IMG/VR virus record: IMGVR_UViG_3300012351_000028
Span: 1 to 24,331 of that record
From: a virus
Direction: 5' to 3' (one strand)
DNA length: 24,331 bases
Below, in pieces: positions 14,645 through 23,408 of the stretch. Under the pieces are notes generated by a model. It was not told the origin of the DNA and did not search any database. It saw nothing but the letters and a program-made list of their open reading frames with translations. The first letter of the stretch is position 1. Each line of letters begins with the position of its first letter. The position numbers were made by a program, and so were the translations under genes.

Positions 14645-15072
14645 TGCCAGATTTTACGATTATTACGCAATTTGACGAGGCCAGTCTGAGAACAGTAGCG
14701 CGATTTGCAGAGTTTCAGGGCTTCTATGAGATGCGCCTCTACGATGCTGGACAGGCGAGCTTAGAGGCATTGCAGCGTGAAGCGGTGGAATATATGGACG
14801 CCAGGTTCATGAATCCAACGGGACAACTTGCCGATAGCTTAGAGGCGCAAATGCTCACACCATACGAGGGGCAGCTCGGCACCAATATGCCGTATGCCAG
14901 GCGTCGAGAATGGGGATTCAGCGGGATGACCGATGCATTAGGACGCTACTATCCAAATGACCCTGGTATCGGCTATATGGAAGCGGCGATCAGATTGGCA
15001 GCACCTGACATCACGAAATACTACGAAACGGCTGTCAAGCAGACCGTTGCTGATCTCGGAGGGACACCGTAA
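14644..15072 (+). CDS. HK97 gp10-like neck / head-tail joining protein
   Basis: A 142-aa protein whose ATG shares a base with the previous stop, with AGGAG upstream. The helical N-terminal half with many Glu/Ala/Arg residues (ASLEALQREAVEYMDARF), then a central LADSLEAQML and PYARRREWGFSGMTDALGR, matches the HK97 gp10/tail-completion style. In that family a Y-A-x-x-x-E-x-G pattern is typical, as seen here. It would link the head-closure ring to the tail terminator. Length is normal for the family. Confidence 0.72.
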   Translation: MPDFTIITQFDEASLRTVARFAEFQGFYEMRLYDAGQASLEALQREAVEYMDARFMNPTGQLADSLEAQMLTPYEGQLGTNMPYARRREWGFSGMTDALGRYYPNDPGIGYMEAAIRLAAPDITKYYETAVKQTVADLGGTP

Positions 15073-15576
15073 ATGACACTCAACAGTAGTCGTCTCATCA
15101 TCGCTCAAGGCATTGTTGCCATGCTGCAAGGCGTCCAGAATGGCGCGAGTGCGCTCTATGGCGAGGTTAAACTTGGTAGCGTCTTTGACCCGACGCCGTT
15201 TACAAGCTGGTGTGAAGTGACGTTCCATCAGGCCAGAAGCGGGCCAGCGGGAAGCGGAGGGAACCTTATCGGGTGGAGGATTGAAGACAATCCGATCTTT
15301 AAGATTACGTCGGGGTGGGATTACGAGGCAGACAGCACGGCGGCCATGACCAATATGCTGACGGCAATGGATATCCTGATGCCCCTACTGCACAGCCATT
15401 ACCAGATACCAGCGCCGAACAATCCGACGCAAGCCATAGCCAGCGTGTACAGCTTGCTCGAAGATCAACCCGAGCGCGCGATGCCTGTCAGGTTCCCGAA
15501 TGGTAGAGTTTATATTTTATGGGAGACATTCGTAACCGCAAAGCAACAATACAATGTTCAATTGAGTTCGCCGTAA
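15073..15576 (+). CDS. Putative tail terminator / tail completion protein
   Basis: A 167-aa protein with GGAGGG about ten bases before the ATG. It comes between the gp10-like neck gene and the tail tube gene, the usual location of the tail terminator, a ring that stops tube growth and joins the tail to the head. The N-terminus is a helix (RLIIAQGIVAMLQGVQ), followed by strands and a central helix (AMTNMLTAMDILMPLL), which fits the alpha/beta fold of that family. The assignment rests mostly on gene order. Confidence 0.6.
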   Translation: MTLNSSRLIIAQGIVAMLQGVQNGASALYGEVKLGSVFDPTPFTSWCEVTFHQARSGPAGSGGNLIGWRIEDNPIFKITSGWDYEADSTAAMTNMLTAMDILMPLLHSHYQIPAPNNPTQAIASVYSLLEDQPERAMPVRFPNGRVYILWETFVTAKQQYNVQLSSP

Positions 15577-15594
15577 TCCATGAGGAGCAATCAT

Positions 15595-15801
15595 ATGCCA
15601 GAAGAACGAATAACCATCCTGCCAGGACATACGTTACCTGGCTTTCCATCGGGTCATGGGCCAGGTGAATACCTCGTGGATTACGAGCTACGCACCATAC
15701 GCCCTGTACCCGTTGAGGTTGAGGTTTCTCAACCCGAAAGCGAAATCAAAACCGAGTCTCAACCAGAGGCTGGACCTACAGAAGCAAATCAGGGAGGATA
15801 G
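15595..15801 (+). CDS. Small acidic, proline/glutamate-rich protein
   Basis: A 68-aa product from the ATG at 15595, chosen because GAGGAG (15582-15587) lies seven bases upstream; the earlier in-frame ATG at 15580 overlaps that ribosome site and would not use it. Residues 1-40 (ITILPGHTLPGFPSG, GEYLVDYELRTIRPV) are compact. The rest is a disordered repeat-like tail with SQPESE and SQPEAG. The function is unknown. Placed before the tail tube gene, it may be a minor tail or assembly protein. Confidence 0.65.
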   Translation: MPEERITILPGHTLPGFPSGHGPGEYLVDYELRTIRPVPVEVEVSQPESEIKTESQPEAGPTEANQGG

Positions 15802-15804
15802 AAG

Positions 15805-17487
15805 ATGCCAGCACCGCCAGCAGCAGTAGCTTACACAAGTTTAACACAACGAGTACAGTTGTGTTTAGAACCAACGTCCATATCAAGCCCGCCTGCGCCA
15901 GGAGAACAGTTGCTCATGCCGCTGACCGCTGGTGCTGGCACTATGAGCTTAACCACGCAGCCAAACACGCTCTCGCCGACCACAGGTATGCACTTGCATT
16001 TCTTCGTGATCGGCAATACTGGCGCGGGAACTATCGGCATTGTGGGAACGAATGCCACAGGTGGAGCGCAAACCAGCATTACGTATCACGTGCCAGCAGC
16101 TCCACAGAGCGCGCAAGGCTACAACGAATTCACGACCAAAGAAGCATGGGGGACGGTCACAGCGGCAAGCATTACGCTGACCACGCTCACACCATGTCAG
16201 ATCATCGTGTATGGTTCGTTTGCCGGGAAAATCCTTATTCCTGCAACCGTCGAAAGTGAAGAGAAAATACCCAAACATAGTCCGCCCGATAAGCGCGGCG
16301 TGCTCTGGAAAAACCTGCGCGTGTCGCAACTAACCAAAGGTGTCAGTATTGATAAATTTGATGCTGACTTGTACCCGGACTCACTGTACCTTCCTTATAA
16401 TTTGATAGGGGCCGTTCCGGTTGTGACGACTCAACCGGCTGCGCCTGTATCGTTGCTTGCTGCCACCACGAAAGCGGCAACGATGACGCTGACAACAGGA
16501 CTGGCAACCGTGCCGCCAGGGATGTTCCTGATTTTCACACTGGCTGCCAATAGCGTAGCAGGTACGATTGTACTGTCTGGTTTCGACAACTATGGCGGCG
16601 CGGCCAGTGAAACGATCACCGTTCCAGCCACGAATGGGCCGGTCTATAGCACGAAACGCTATAGCAGTCTTACTTCACCAGGAGCCAACCAATTTACTAC
16701 CACTGGTTTATCAGCGGCAGGAACGATTGCAGTCACAGCGGTTTTTGCCTGGACGTACACCTGGACGTATGACGGTATTAACAACATCTATCCCTACACC
16801 AACTCGCTTGAGATATACAATGGCGTGTTTGGCTACATGCTGCCAGGAACCATTATCAGCGACGGTACCTTTGATTGGCAGAAAGAGAAAGAGATACTGT
16901 TTACTGGCAAAGGCGAAGCGCAAGACTTCTGTATCGTCGGAGATCCCACTGCGACGTTAGGAGGTAGCAATCCCTTTGCCACACTTGCTCAACCAAGTCA
17001 AATCCCGCTCGTTTCCTGGCCTGCAACCTGGTACATCGATGCTGGCTCAGGCACGCCGTTTACCACGCAAGATGGCAGCATGGAAACGTTCAAGCTGGCG
17101 ATCATGACGGGCCGTAAGTGGAAATTTAGCGGCGACGGGATGCAACGCGCGTCTTACGTGACCTGGGAGACGCAACCAGATTTCACAGCGGATGCGACGA
17201 TCTTGCTGCCCAATTATCAGAATTATGTGAACTACTTCAAGCCCAACCTGCCGATGATCTTTGGCGCTCAATTCCAGGGGAATTTACTCGGTTCCAACGG
17301 CTCAACCGTCTACTACGAGAATATCCAGTGGACGTTACCGGTCAAGATCGAGAGTTTCAAGGCAGATCACAGCAAGAATCCAACGGAGGGCGTTTTAAAG
17401 CTCATGGCAGAGTACAGCACAAGTTACTTAGGCTATGCCTATAAATGTGCATGGACGTGCCAGGTACCGCCAACCTACACCAGTTAA
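15805..17487 (+). CDS. Major tail (tube) protein with duplicated beta-sandwich domains
   Basis: A 560-aa protein with GGAGG eight bases upstream, lying between the tail terminator and the tail assembly chaperone, where the tail tube gene sits. Tube-like parts are residues of about 140-215 (VLWKNLRVSQLTKGVSIDKFDADLY) and about 330-560 (NSLEIYNGVFGYMLPGTIISDGTFDW, then the conserved C-terminal strands). Two related segments of about 100 residues interrupt it: 39-140 and 217-318. Each has the pattern TMSLTT or TMTLTT, then GTIGIVGTN or GTIVLSGFD, then a Thr/Val-rich end, so they are a duplication. Tail tube proteins are usually 150-250 aa; the extra domains probably decorate the tube surface. 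Confidence 0.75.
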   Translation: MPAPPAAVAYTSLTQRVQLCLEPTSISSPPAPGEQLLMPLTAGAGTMSLTTQPNTLSPTTGMHLHFFVIGNTGAGTIGIVGTNATGGAQTSITYHVPAAPQSAQGYNEFTTKEAWGTVTAASITLTTLTPCQIIVYGSFAGKILIPATVESEEKIPKHSPPDKRGVLWKNLRVSQLTKGVSIDKFDADLYPDSLYLPYNLIGAVPVVTTQPAAPVSLLAATTKAATMTLTTGLATVPPGMFLIFTLAANSVAGTIVLSGFDNYGGAASETITVPATNGPVYSTKRYSSLTSPGANQFTTTGLSAAGTIAVTAVFAWTYTWTYDGINNIYPYTNSLEIYNGVFGYMLPGTIISDGTFDWQKEKEILFTGKGEAQDFCIVGDPTATLGGSNPFATLAQPSQIPLVSWPATWYIDAGSGTPFTTQDGSMETFKLAIMTGRKWKFSGDGMQRASYVTWETQPDFTADATILLPNYQNYVNYFKPNLPMIFGAQFQGNLLGSNGSTVYYENIQWTLPVKIESFKADHSKNPTEGVLKLMAEYSTSYLGYAYKCAWTCQVPPTYTS

Positions 17488-17539
17488 GAAGTAGGTAATT
17501 CTACGTATATCAGAAAATCTAAGGAGGCACTACACACAC

Positions 17540-17923
17540 ATGGACGTTATCGGCATTCCGAACGCTTCGCATTGGCTCAACAATTCCACGGTGGTCGTGA
17601 AAGAAGACTACACAGCAGCAGACGAGGCGTGGATTATGAACAACCTTGTCAGGCTCGATGCAGCCAACACTGTTGAACTGACAGGCAAGCATCATGATAT
17701 CGTTTTTCTCAAGCGCCTGGTGCAACCTGGCTCAGTCGTTGCGGTGAAACGCGCGAATGGGCGTACGAAGCTATGCAATCTTCCGCAAGAGATCGAAAGC
17801 CTCCTGTGGAATGACCTGCAGTACATTGTTGAGCAAATCAACAGGCTCAACGAGCCGCCCATGACCGAAGAGGAACAGCAGGCTTTTCAGCCGCCTGTGA
17901 GCGAGTCCTCACAGGCGATTTAG
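17540..17923 (+). CDS. Tail assembly chaperone, short form (gpG-like)
   Basis: A 127-aa protein just before the tape measure gene, with AAGGAGG at 17521-17527 (a longish 12-base spacing). It is acidic and helical in its second half (EIESLLWNDLQYIVEQINRLNE). Phage tail assembly chaperones come as a short G form and a frameshifted GT form; both bind the tape measure before the tube assembles. The C-terminal codons include the slip site and hairpin for the long form. Length and place agree with lambda gpG analogues; sequence similarity is not obvious to me. Confidence 0.72.
   Translation: MDVIGIPNASHWLNNSTVVVKEDYTAADEAWIMNNLVRLDAANTVELTGKHHDIVFLKRLVQPGSVVAVKRANGRTKLCNLPQEIESLLWNDLQYIVEQINRLNEPPMTEEEQQAFQPPVSESSQAI
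17884..17917 (+). promoter_or_regulatory. Programmed -1 frameshift signal: slippery TTTT and stem-loop
   Basis: In the zero frame the codons are GCT TTT CAG, so a tRNA on TTT (17885-17887) can slip back onto TTT (17884-17886). Four bases later a perfect ten-base stem begins: CGCCTGTGAG (17892-17901) pairs with CTCACAGGCG (17908-17917) around the loop CGAGTC. Its position close behind the slip site is typical of frameshift stimulators. The -1 frame is open from 17833 to 18111. Confidence 0.68.
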
Positions 17924-18114
17924 AGGACGGTGACCCGATACCAGACATCTTCATCTGGTGTCGGATGCATGAGCATTATCAGGAGCCTGAGAAGCTGCCA
18001 GTACGCAGAGCACAAGAGTTGTGGCTCCTGAGTACGAAAGAAGTCTCGCTGGAGGTCGGACAGCGAGTCGCGCAGCGCAAAGCTGCTGAAGAGCAAGCAC
18101 GCAAAGGTCGTTAA
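17887..18114 (+). CDS. Frameshift extension of the tail assembly chaperone (gpT-like)
   Basis: The -1 frame relative to the chaperone gene. After slippage at TTTT it adds about 75 residues to the first 116, giving a fusion of about 191 aa. The extension has a charged helical character (EHYQEPEKLPVRRAQELWL, then AQRKAAEEQARKGR), like known GT tails. It has no convincing start of its own: the only ATG (17965) directly follows a second hairpin (17935-17964) and lacks a ribosome site. The stop touches the GTG of the tape measure gene. This agrees with the classical G/GT arrangement. Confidence 0.65.
   Translation, partial: SAACERVLTGDLEDGDPIPDIFIWCRMHEHYQEPEKLPVRRAQELWLLSTKEVSLEVGQRVAQRKAAEEQARKGR
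17935..17964 (+). promoter_or_regulatory. Second RNA hairpin in the chaperone extension
   Basis: CCGATACCAGA (17935-17945) pairs with TCTGGTGTCGG (17954-17964), an 11-base stem with one G-U pair and an eight-base loop. It lies 11 bases after the short-form stop and right before an ATG at 17965. It may modulate frameshifting or hide that ATG. Confidence 0.45.
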
Positions 18115-20109
18115 GTGTCTGACATAAATCTGCGTATTCTCCTGACCGCAAATAATCAAACAAGTAGTGCTATCAGGGCCGTCACAGGTGATCTCGGTGG
18201 CATGAACACGGCCTTGCTTGGCGTGGGCATCGGTGCAGCCGCTCTTGCTGTCGGCATAGGCGTCAAAGCGGTGCAAGCGGCGGCTGAGTATCAAACGGCC
18301 ATGACACGGCTGCAAAACACGACTGGCTCATCTGACGATCAGATGAAGCAGTACACGGCTACCATCCGCTCATTGTCAGACACGACAGGCAAAGCGCAAA
18401 CCGATCTCGCAGCAGGCATGTATCAGATCGTCTCAGCAAACTTTGCTGGCGCCGATGCAACCAAAATTCTCACGACCGCGACACAGGCCGCCATCATTGC
18501 AGGCGCCGATCAAACAAAAGTCACCACTGGCCTGGTCGTCACGCTCAACGCCTTTGGCCTGAAAGCCAATCAAGTTGACTCGGTAAGTAACCGCATGTTC
18601 AAAACTTTGAGCTTAGGCCGTGGGCAGATGAACGACCTTGCAGGGGCCTTACAGACTGGCGGCGCTCTGGTCGCTCACTATGGCGTCTCAGTGACCGATA
18701 TGGACGCCACACTCGCCACGCTCTCAACTGGCGGCATGAAGACATTCGGTACGTCTATGACTGGTCTGACGCAGTTGCTCAACGTCATGGACGGCAAAAC
18801 CGATCTCATTACAGGTCGTATGCATAAATTGCACATTGCCTTTGACGAAGGCAAGTTCAAGGCGATGAGCTATACCGATCAGATAGCATACTTGAATGAG
18901 GCGTTCAAAGGCCATGAAAAGCAAATGGTAGCAGTGCTCGGCTCGAAGCAAGCTGCTACTGCTTTAGGGATACTTGGCACGCAATCAAGTTTGCTGGCCT
19001 CCAACCTGAAGAAGCTCGGGGACACGCAAGAACTCGCCAAAGAGAAGACGAGCGCGTGGAGCAAGGTGCAGGGTGATTTCAATTTCCAGTGGGAGAAGTT
19101 CAAGACGAACATGCAGAACCTGCTGATTGATCTTGGGCTGAAGTTGCTGCCATACCTGACGCCAATTGTGAAGCAATTTTCGGACTGGGCTACCAACCTG
19201 CAATATAGCTTTGTGCCGTGGCTCCGCAATGCCGTGGATAGCATCTCGCAATTTATAGGATGGTTGCAGCAAGGAAGCGCAGGCGCCAATGCTTTCAAGG
19301 CTTTGATGGTAGGAATAGGAGCGGCAATCGCTGAAATCAAAATCTACCAGTTCGGGGTTGCTGCTGTGACCGCATTCAACAATGCAAAAGATTCCGTCTC
19401 GTCATTTCTCTCATGGATGGCGAAGATCGGGCCTGCCTCTACTACGTCGGCGGCAGAAGTCACAGGTGCATCGACAATAGAGGAAGCCGATTTTGCGGCG
19501 GTTGGAGCGTCGGCTGAGGCGACAGCGGGAGAGGTAAGCGGAATAGGTGCAGCCGCAACAGCTTCAGAGGCAGAAGTGGCAGTAGCAGGAACAAGCATGC
19601 TAGGGATATTTGGCGCAATTGCAGGAGTCGTTGGTGGTCTGGTTGCAGCGATTAGCACGATTGGCCCGACGATGGATACGGTCAATAGCGAGGGGACGAA
19701 CTGGTGGAATCACATCAATGTCAATGGGTGGTATCCATTCGGGCAGGGTAATCCCTACGCAGACGGCACACATGGCGAGGTGCCACATTACCCACCTAAC
19801 TCAGAAGTGCCTCCTAAGCCACGAAAGGCACCTACACATTACGGGCCTCGTGGCTTTGCATCAGGTGTCGCGAACTTTAGCGGTGGCCTCGCTTACGTGC
19901 ATGCCGGTGAAGTGCTGTCCAATCTCGCGCCAGGAACGAGCGTCACGCCTGCGAATCGTGTGAGTCTCGGCGGTCATACGTTCGTCTTCAACATCTCCAC
20001 GATGGCTGGTAGTCGTGCTGAGATCGTGCGCATGGTGGACTTGCTCGAAGCGGAGATCGCGCAACGCTTCCGCAGTCAGACCTCCTACGGATTTGGAGGT
20101 GTGGTCTAG
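18115..20109 (+). CDS. Tail tape measure protein
   Basis: A 664-aa protein starting at GTG immediately after the stop of the frameshift product, with AAAGG upstream. Residues of about 20-350 match the TP901-type tape measure core: SSAIRAVTGDLGGMNTALLG, EYQTAMTRLQNTTGSSDDQMKQ, GMYQIVSANFAGADATKI and the LGRGQMNDLAGALQTGGAL region. Hydrophobic stretches lie near residues 35-55, 400-425 and 500-520, as expected for a protein that enters the host membrane. The Gly/Pro-rich C-terminal part (residues of about 545-620) includes FASGVANFSGGLAYVHAGEVL, a common tape-measure ending. The length suggests a tail of roughly 100 nm, using the rule of about 0.15 nm per residue. Confidence 0.92.
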   Translation: MSDINLRILLTANNQTSSAIRAVTGDLGGMNTALLGVGIGAAALAVGIGVKAVQAAAEYQTAMTRLQNTTGSSDDQMKQYTATIRSLSDTTGKAQTDLAAGMYQIVSANFAGADATKILTTATQAAIIAGADQTKVTTGLVVTLNAFGLKANQVDSVSNRMFKTLSLGRGQMNDLAGALQTGGALVAHYGVSVTDMDATLATLSTGGMKTFGTSMTGLTQLLNVMDGKTDLITGRMHKLHIAFDEGKFKAMSYTDQIAYLNEAFKGHEKQMVAVLGSKQAATALGILGTQSSLLASNLKKLGDTQELAKEKTSAWSKVQGDFNFQWEKFKTNMQNLLIDLGLKLLPYLTPIVKQFSDWATNLQYSFVPWLRNAVDSISQFIGWLQQGSAGANAFKALMVGIGAAIAEIKIYQFGVAAVTAFNNAKDSVSSFLSWMAKIGPASTTSAAEVTGASTIEEADFAAVGASAEATAGEVSGIGAAATASEAEVAVAGTSMLGIFGAIAGVVGGLVAAISTIGPTMDTVNSEGTNWWNHINVNGWYPFGQGNPYADGTHGEVPHYPPNSEVPPKPRKAPTHYGPRGFASGVANFSGGLAYVHAGEVLSNLAPGTSVTPANRVSLGGHTFVFNISTMAGSRAEIVRMVDLLEAEIAQRFRSQTSYGFGGVV

Positions 20110-22760
20110 TGCGTATACTTTTAGGCGGCGTCGCGATGCCAACGGTTGACGGCACATCCGTGAATTACAAGAATACGACCGCTGACCCTGTGCCAGCGGC
20201 CAATGTGACGATTGTGGATAACACTTCAAGCATCACGGTGAACGCTCTCGATGAACTGCTTATCATCGATGAGAATGTGATCCCGAATCCAGCGCAAAAC
20301 TTTTTGCTCGGGCCTGCGCTGAATAGTAGTGATACGAGCTTCTATTTCTCAAGTGTTTCGGGAGGCTTTGGTGGCACGGTCTCCTTTGCTGGTGCGCCTC
20401 CTGTTACCGCTACCGTAACCAATGACAATCACATTGGCTATGCCTTGCGCGTGCAAAACTTGCAGCTTGGCTTGATTGTGCCAGGCCAGCAATACATGCT
20501 CTCAGGCTATATTGCGATATCCACACCGATGAATAACGCGCAATCCATTCTCAAATTCGGCTGGCTTGATGCAGGGTTCAACTATTTAGGTGATGCGGCG
20601 GCGGATTACCGCTCGACGACAGCAGGGGGTGGATTTGTGCGTGTCAGCATGAGTGCGGTCGCGCCTGCAAACGCGGTCAGTGCTCAGATCGCATTCGGTA
20701 TCCAGACCACAGCACAACCGACCAACTCAGGAACGGCCGTTTTTACCTACTTGCAATTTGAACCAATGTGGTGGCCCAACTCGATGAGCTATCCGAGTCC
20801 TGACTGCAACCCTGCTCAGAGCAATTGCAGACTTATACCGAACGAGACAACCATCAGGCAGTATCGCAAGTTTGGCGGCCTTGTGGTGGATGCGAAGCCG
20901 GGAAATTACATCGGCAACAAACGCACGATTGATGTGCTGGCTAATGGCTATGCAATGATCTTCAAAGGCGTTTTCACGATCAGCCAGTACAGCAATACCT
21001 ATGATAGCGTGGCCATTACTGGCTATCTGGATACGTACTTCCCTCCACGTGCTGACGGCCAGCGGCTCTTTCCTGTTGCTGGCGTTGTGCAGGGGGCGCT
21101 GATCTCCAACGTGCAACCGAACTGGGATGATTTGCATACGCTGTTCAACTCTTTCGCAGCACAAGCGGGGTTCTTCTGGACGGCGGATAACTATTGGAAT
21201 TTCCTCTATCAGCCGCCTGGCTATACACAAATGCCGATCTCGATCATTGCTGACAACTCGGGCAATCCTGACATGGTGACGACCTTCCCGATCTACAATT
21301 TCAAGAGCGAGATGGACGCCACGCAGCTCGGCGCCTCTGCGCTGGTGATCGGCGGGAATTGCAGTACAACGCTTACGACAAAGCTGACCAATGGTAATGC
21401 TGTGACCTCGATCTCGGTGGCTACGTTACCGGCGCCTATCCTCGACGGGACGGTCATGAGTGTCGCAGGCAGGCAGGGTATCACGCTCAACGGCAATGCG
21501 TCGGCAGGAGCGACCAGCATCACGATCTTTAATTTTACGCCGACTGCCGATTATGGCGTTGGGACGACTGTTAGCACCAATCCCTATGTTGCGAGCGTGT
21601 TTGACCCGGTGAACTTCAACAGATACAACCAGGCCATTTATGGCTACGGAGCAAGCAACGCTGTCTTCTTGCGCAAGGTCAACGACGGGTCTCTTCAGAG
21701 CGTAGCAGATGTGACCGCCAGGGGCGTCGCGGAACTGATACAGTATTCCAATCCGCGCAACCTCTACCACGGCGCGACCAATGTGGAGTTGCTGGCCGGG
21801 CAAAGTATCCAGGTGACTTCGAGCACGGAAAGCCTGAACGCGCAATCGCTGCTCATTCAGCAAGTCGCGGCGCAGTGGCTCGGCAAGAGCGAGACGCTGA
21901 GCGACACCTGGGAATATCAAGTCGATTTGGGATCCGTGAATCGTACCGCTTCGAGCATCCTCTCGCATATTTTCAGGCAAACGACGAAGAACAGTAGTCC
22001 GCCTGGCGTGAGCAATACAGCCTTAGCAATCTTCGAGCGGTTCAGCTATACCGACGTTGCGCAGAGTCCCTACGCGCTGACGGTGCTTGCTGATTCGCCA
22101 ATCGCGTACTATCGCTTAGGGGAGCCGTCTGGCAGCGTGGCGAATGACTCATCTGGCGATGGCTTCAACGGGACGTACAACGGTTCAGGCGTGACCTATG
22201 GCGTTGCTGGCGCTATTCTCAATGACCCGAATACAGCAGTTACCTTTGATGGCTCAGCAGGATACATCAATCTGCCATCAGGCGCAACGCCTACAGGCTT
22301 TAGCGCGATCACATTAGAAGCCTGGATCAACCTCTCAACCACCAGTTTCGGGACGGCGGCGCGTCTCCTGTCATGCGATAATACCGCCTCGGCACATAAT
22401 GGCGTGGACTTCTACGTGCAGATCAATGCGGCAGGCCTGACCGTGGTGATCGGCAACGGTACCAACGCCACGACGCTGGCAGTCACTTTCGCATTCCAAG
22501 CGGGCGTGTGGTACCACGTCGCGGCGACATGGAGCAACGCGGGCAATATTCTGCTCTATGTCAACGGCGTGCAGATTGGCAGCGGCACGCGCTCAGGCAC
22601 GATAGGAACGCCTGCGCAAACCATGAACATCGGACGTAATCCAGTCACGGCCTCGGGCTTTTTCCCCGGCACGATAGACGAGGCGGCAGAGTACCAGGCG
22701 CAACTCTCGGCGACGCGTGTCTTGAAGCATTACAACGTCGGCATCACAGGAAAGGCGTAG
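20109..22760 (+). CDS. Tail-tip hub protein with CBM-like jelly roll and C-terminal LamG lectin
   Basis: An 883-aa protein starting at GTG, which shares a base with the tape measure stop. Residues of about 55-225 resemble a carbohydrate-binding jelly roll of CBM4/9 style (NVIPNPAQNF at the start, YMLSGYIAIST, FTYLQFEPMWW). Residues of about 240-640 look like a baseplate hub/Tal fold (RTIDVLANGYAMIF, NWDDLHTLFNSFAAQAGFFW, then a Tal-like duplicated core), with a small beta module at about 418-495 like that of the connector. Residues 655-883 are a LamG lectin (LADSPIAYYRLGE to DEAAEYQAQLSATRVLKHY), paralogous to the lectin gene at 11350. No separate distal tail protein gene is seen, so the N-terminal region may cover that role. 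Confidence 0.75.
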   Translation: MRILLGGVAMPTVDGTSVNYKNTTADPVPAANVTIVDNTSSITVNALDELLIIDENVIPNPAQNFLLGPALNSSDTSFYFSSVSGGFGGTVSFAGAPPVTATVTNDNHIGYALRVQNLQLGLIVPGQQYMLSGYIAISTPMNNAQSILKFGWLDAGFNYLGDAAADYRSTTAGGGFVRVSMSAVAPANAVSAQIAFGIQTTAQPTNSGTAVFTYLQFEPMWWPNSMSYPSPDCNPAQSNCRLIPNETTIRQYRKFGGLVVDAKPGNYIGNKRTIDVLANGYAMIFKGVFTISQYSNTYDSVAITGYLDTYFPPRADGQRLFPVAGVVQGALISNVQPNWDDLHTLFNSFAAQAGFFWTADNYWNFLYQPPGYTQMPISIIADNSGNPDMVTTFPIYNFKSEMDATQLGASALVIGGNCSTTLTTKLTNGNAVTSISVATLPAPILDGTVMSVAGRQGITLNGNASAGATSITIFNFTPTADYGVGTTVSTNPYVASVFDPVNFNRYNQAIYGYGASNAVFLRKVNDGSLQSVADVTARGVAELIQYSNPRNLYHGATNVELLAGQSIQVTSSTESLNAQSLLIQQVAAQWLGKSETLSDTWEYQVDLGSVNRTASSILSHIFRQTTKNSSPPGVSNTALAIFERFSYTDVAQSPYALTVLADSPIAYYRLGEPSGSVANDSSGDGFNGTYNGSGVTYGVAGAILNDPNTAVTFDGSAGYINLPSGATPTGFSAITLEAWINLSTTSFGTAARLLSCDNTASAHNGVDFYVQINAAGLTVVIGNGTNATTLAVTFAFQAGVWYHVAATWSNAGNILLYVNGVQIGSGTRSGTIGTPAQTMNIGRNPVTASGFFPGTIDEAAEYQAQLSATRVLKHYNVGITGKA

Positions 22761-22765
22761 AAGAG

Positions 22766-23389
22766 ATGAGCATTGAAGTGTTGAAGCGTGGGCCAGATGG
22801 ACTGGATGGCATCTTGCGTATCTATGCAATTCCTGAAGAGTTCGCGCAGAATAAGGAACTGTTTGATGCCTGGTGGATGCCTGAAACAGAGCAGGGTCCT
22901 GATGGCTTCTACCGGATTGTGCGTGATGCACGTATCAGCGATGAAGCAAAGGCGCAACGCTTAGCAGCGCCGCCAGTACACAACCTGATTACCAATCTTG
23001 GCATAGCGCTTATCCTCAGCAATCTGAGCGTCACGACACAGGGGAGTATGCAGCCAGTTACGCAAATCATGAGCGCAGGTAATGGAACGTGTACAGGCGT
23101 GCTGCGAGGGGATACGAGCGTGCCGGGCGACGGCTTTACGACAGGAGCCAGAAAAGCACCTGCAAGTTTTGCGGTCGTCGGCTTTCTGACAACGATCATT
23201 ACCAATTTTGCCAGTGGCGACGGCGTTGGCACCTGGACGAGCGTTGGTTGGTATGGTTACAAGGTCGCTGGGGCGCAGAATGCCACGACTACAACCGGGA
23301 CAGGGGCACTTATGACGCACGCGCTCTTTCCGTTTGTCAAAGGCTCTAGTGCGTATTCGCTGAATTATAGTTTTCTGATGAGCAACTAG
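22766..23389 (+). CDS. Tail-tip / fibre-like protein
   Basis: A 207-aa protein following the hub gene after six bases. The first 70 residues are mixed and charged (IRIYAIPEEF-like segment, ARISDEAKAQRLAAP). The rest has the style of phage fibre-end proteins: HNLITNLGIALILSNLSV, PVTQIMSAGNGTCTGVLRGDTSVPGDG and repeated Thr/Gly strands ending SLNYSFLMSN. Such proteins often begin with a VTNAG-type segment and then a dt-x-L signature, which is seen here. It probably sits at the tail tip. Ribosome site AAGAG is weak, so translation may be coupled to the hub. Confidence 0.65.
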   Translation: MSIEVLKRGPDGLDGILRIYAIPEEFAQNKELFDAWWMPETEQGPDGFYRIVRDARISDEAKAQRLAAPPVHNLITNLGIALILSNLSVTTQGSMQPVTQIMSAGNGTCTGVLRGDTSVPGDGFTTGARKAPASFAVVGFLTTIITNFASGDGVGTWTSVGWYGYKVAGAQNATTTTGTGALMTHALFPFVKGSSAYSLNYSFLMSN

Positions 23390-23408
23390 AGAGGAAAGCG
23401 AGGCGGGT

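Noticed and set aside
15717-15734. Seven-base hairpin GGTTGAG/CTCAACC with GTTT loop
   Set aside because: Arises from repeated Val-Glu and Ser-Gln-Pro-Glu codons in a low-complexity tail; no regulatory context.
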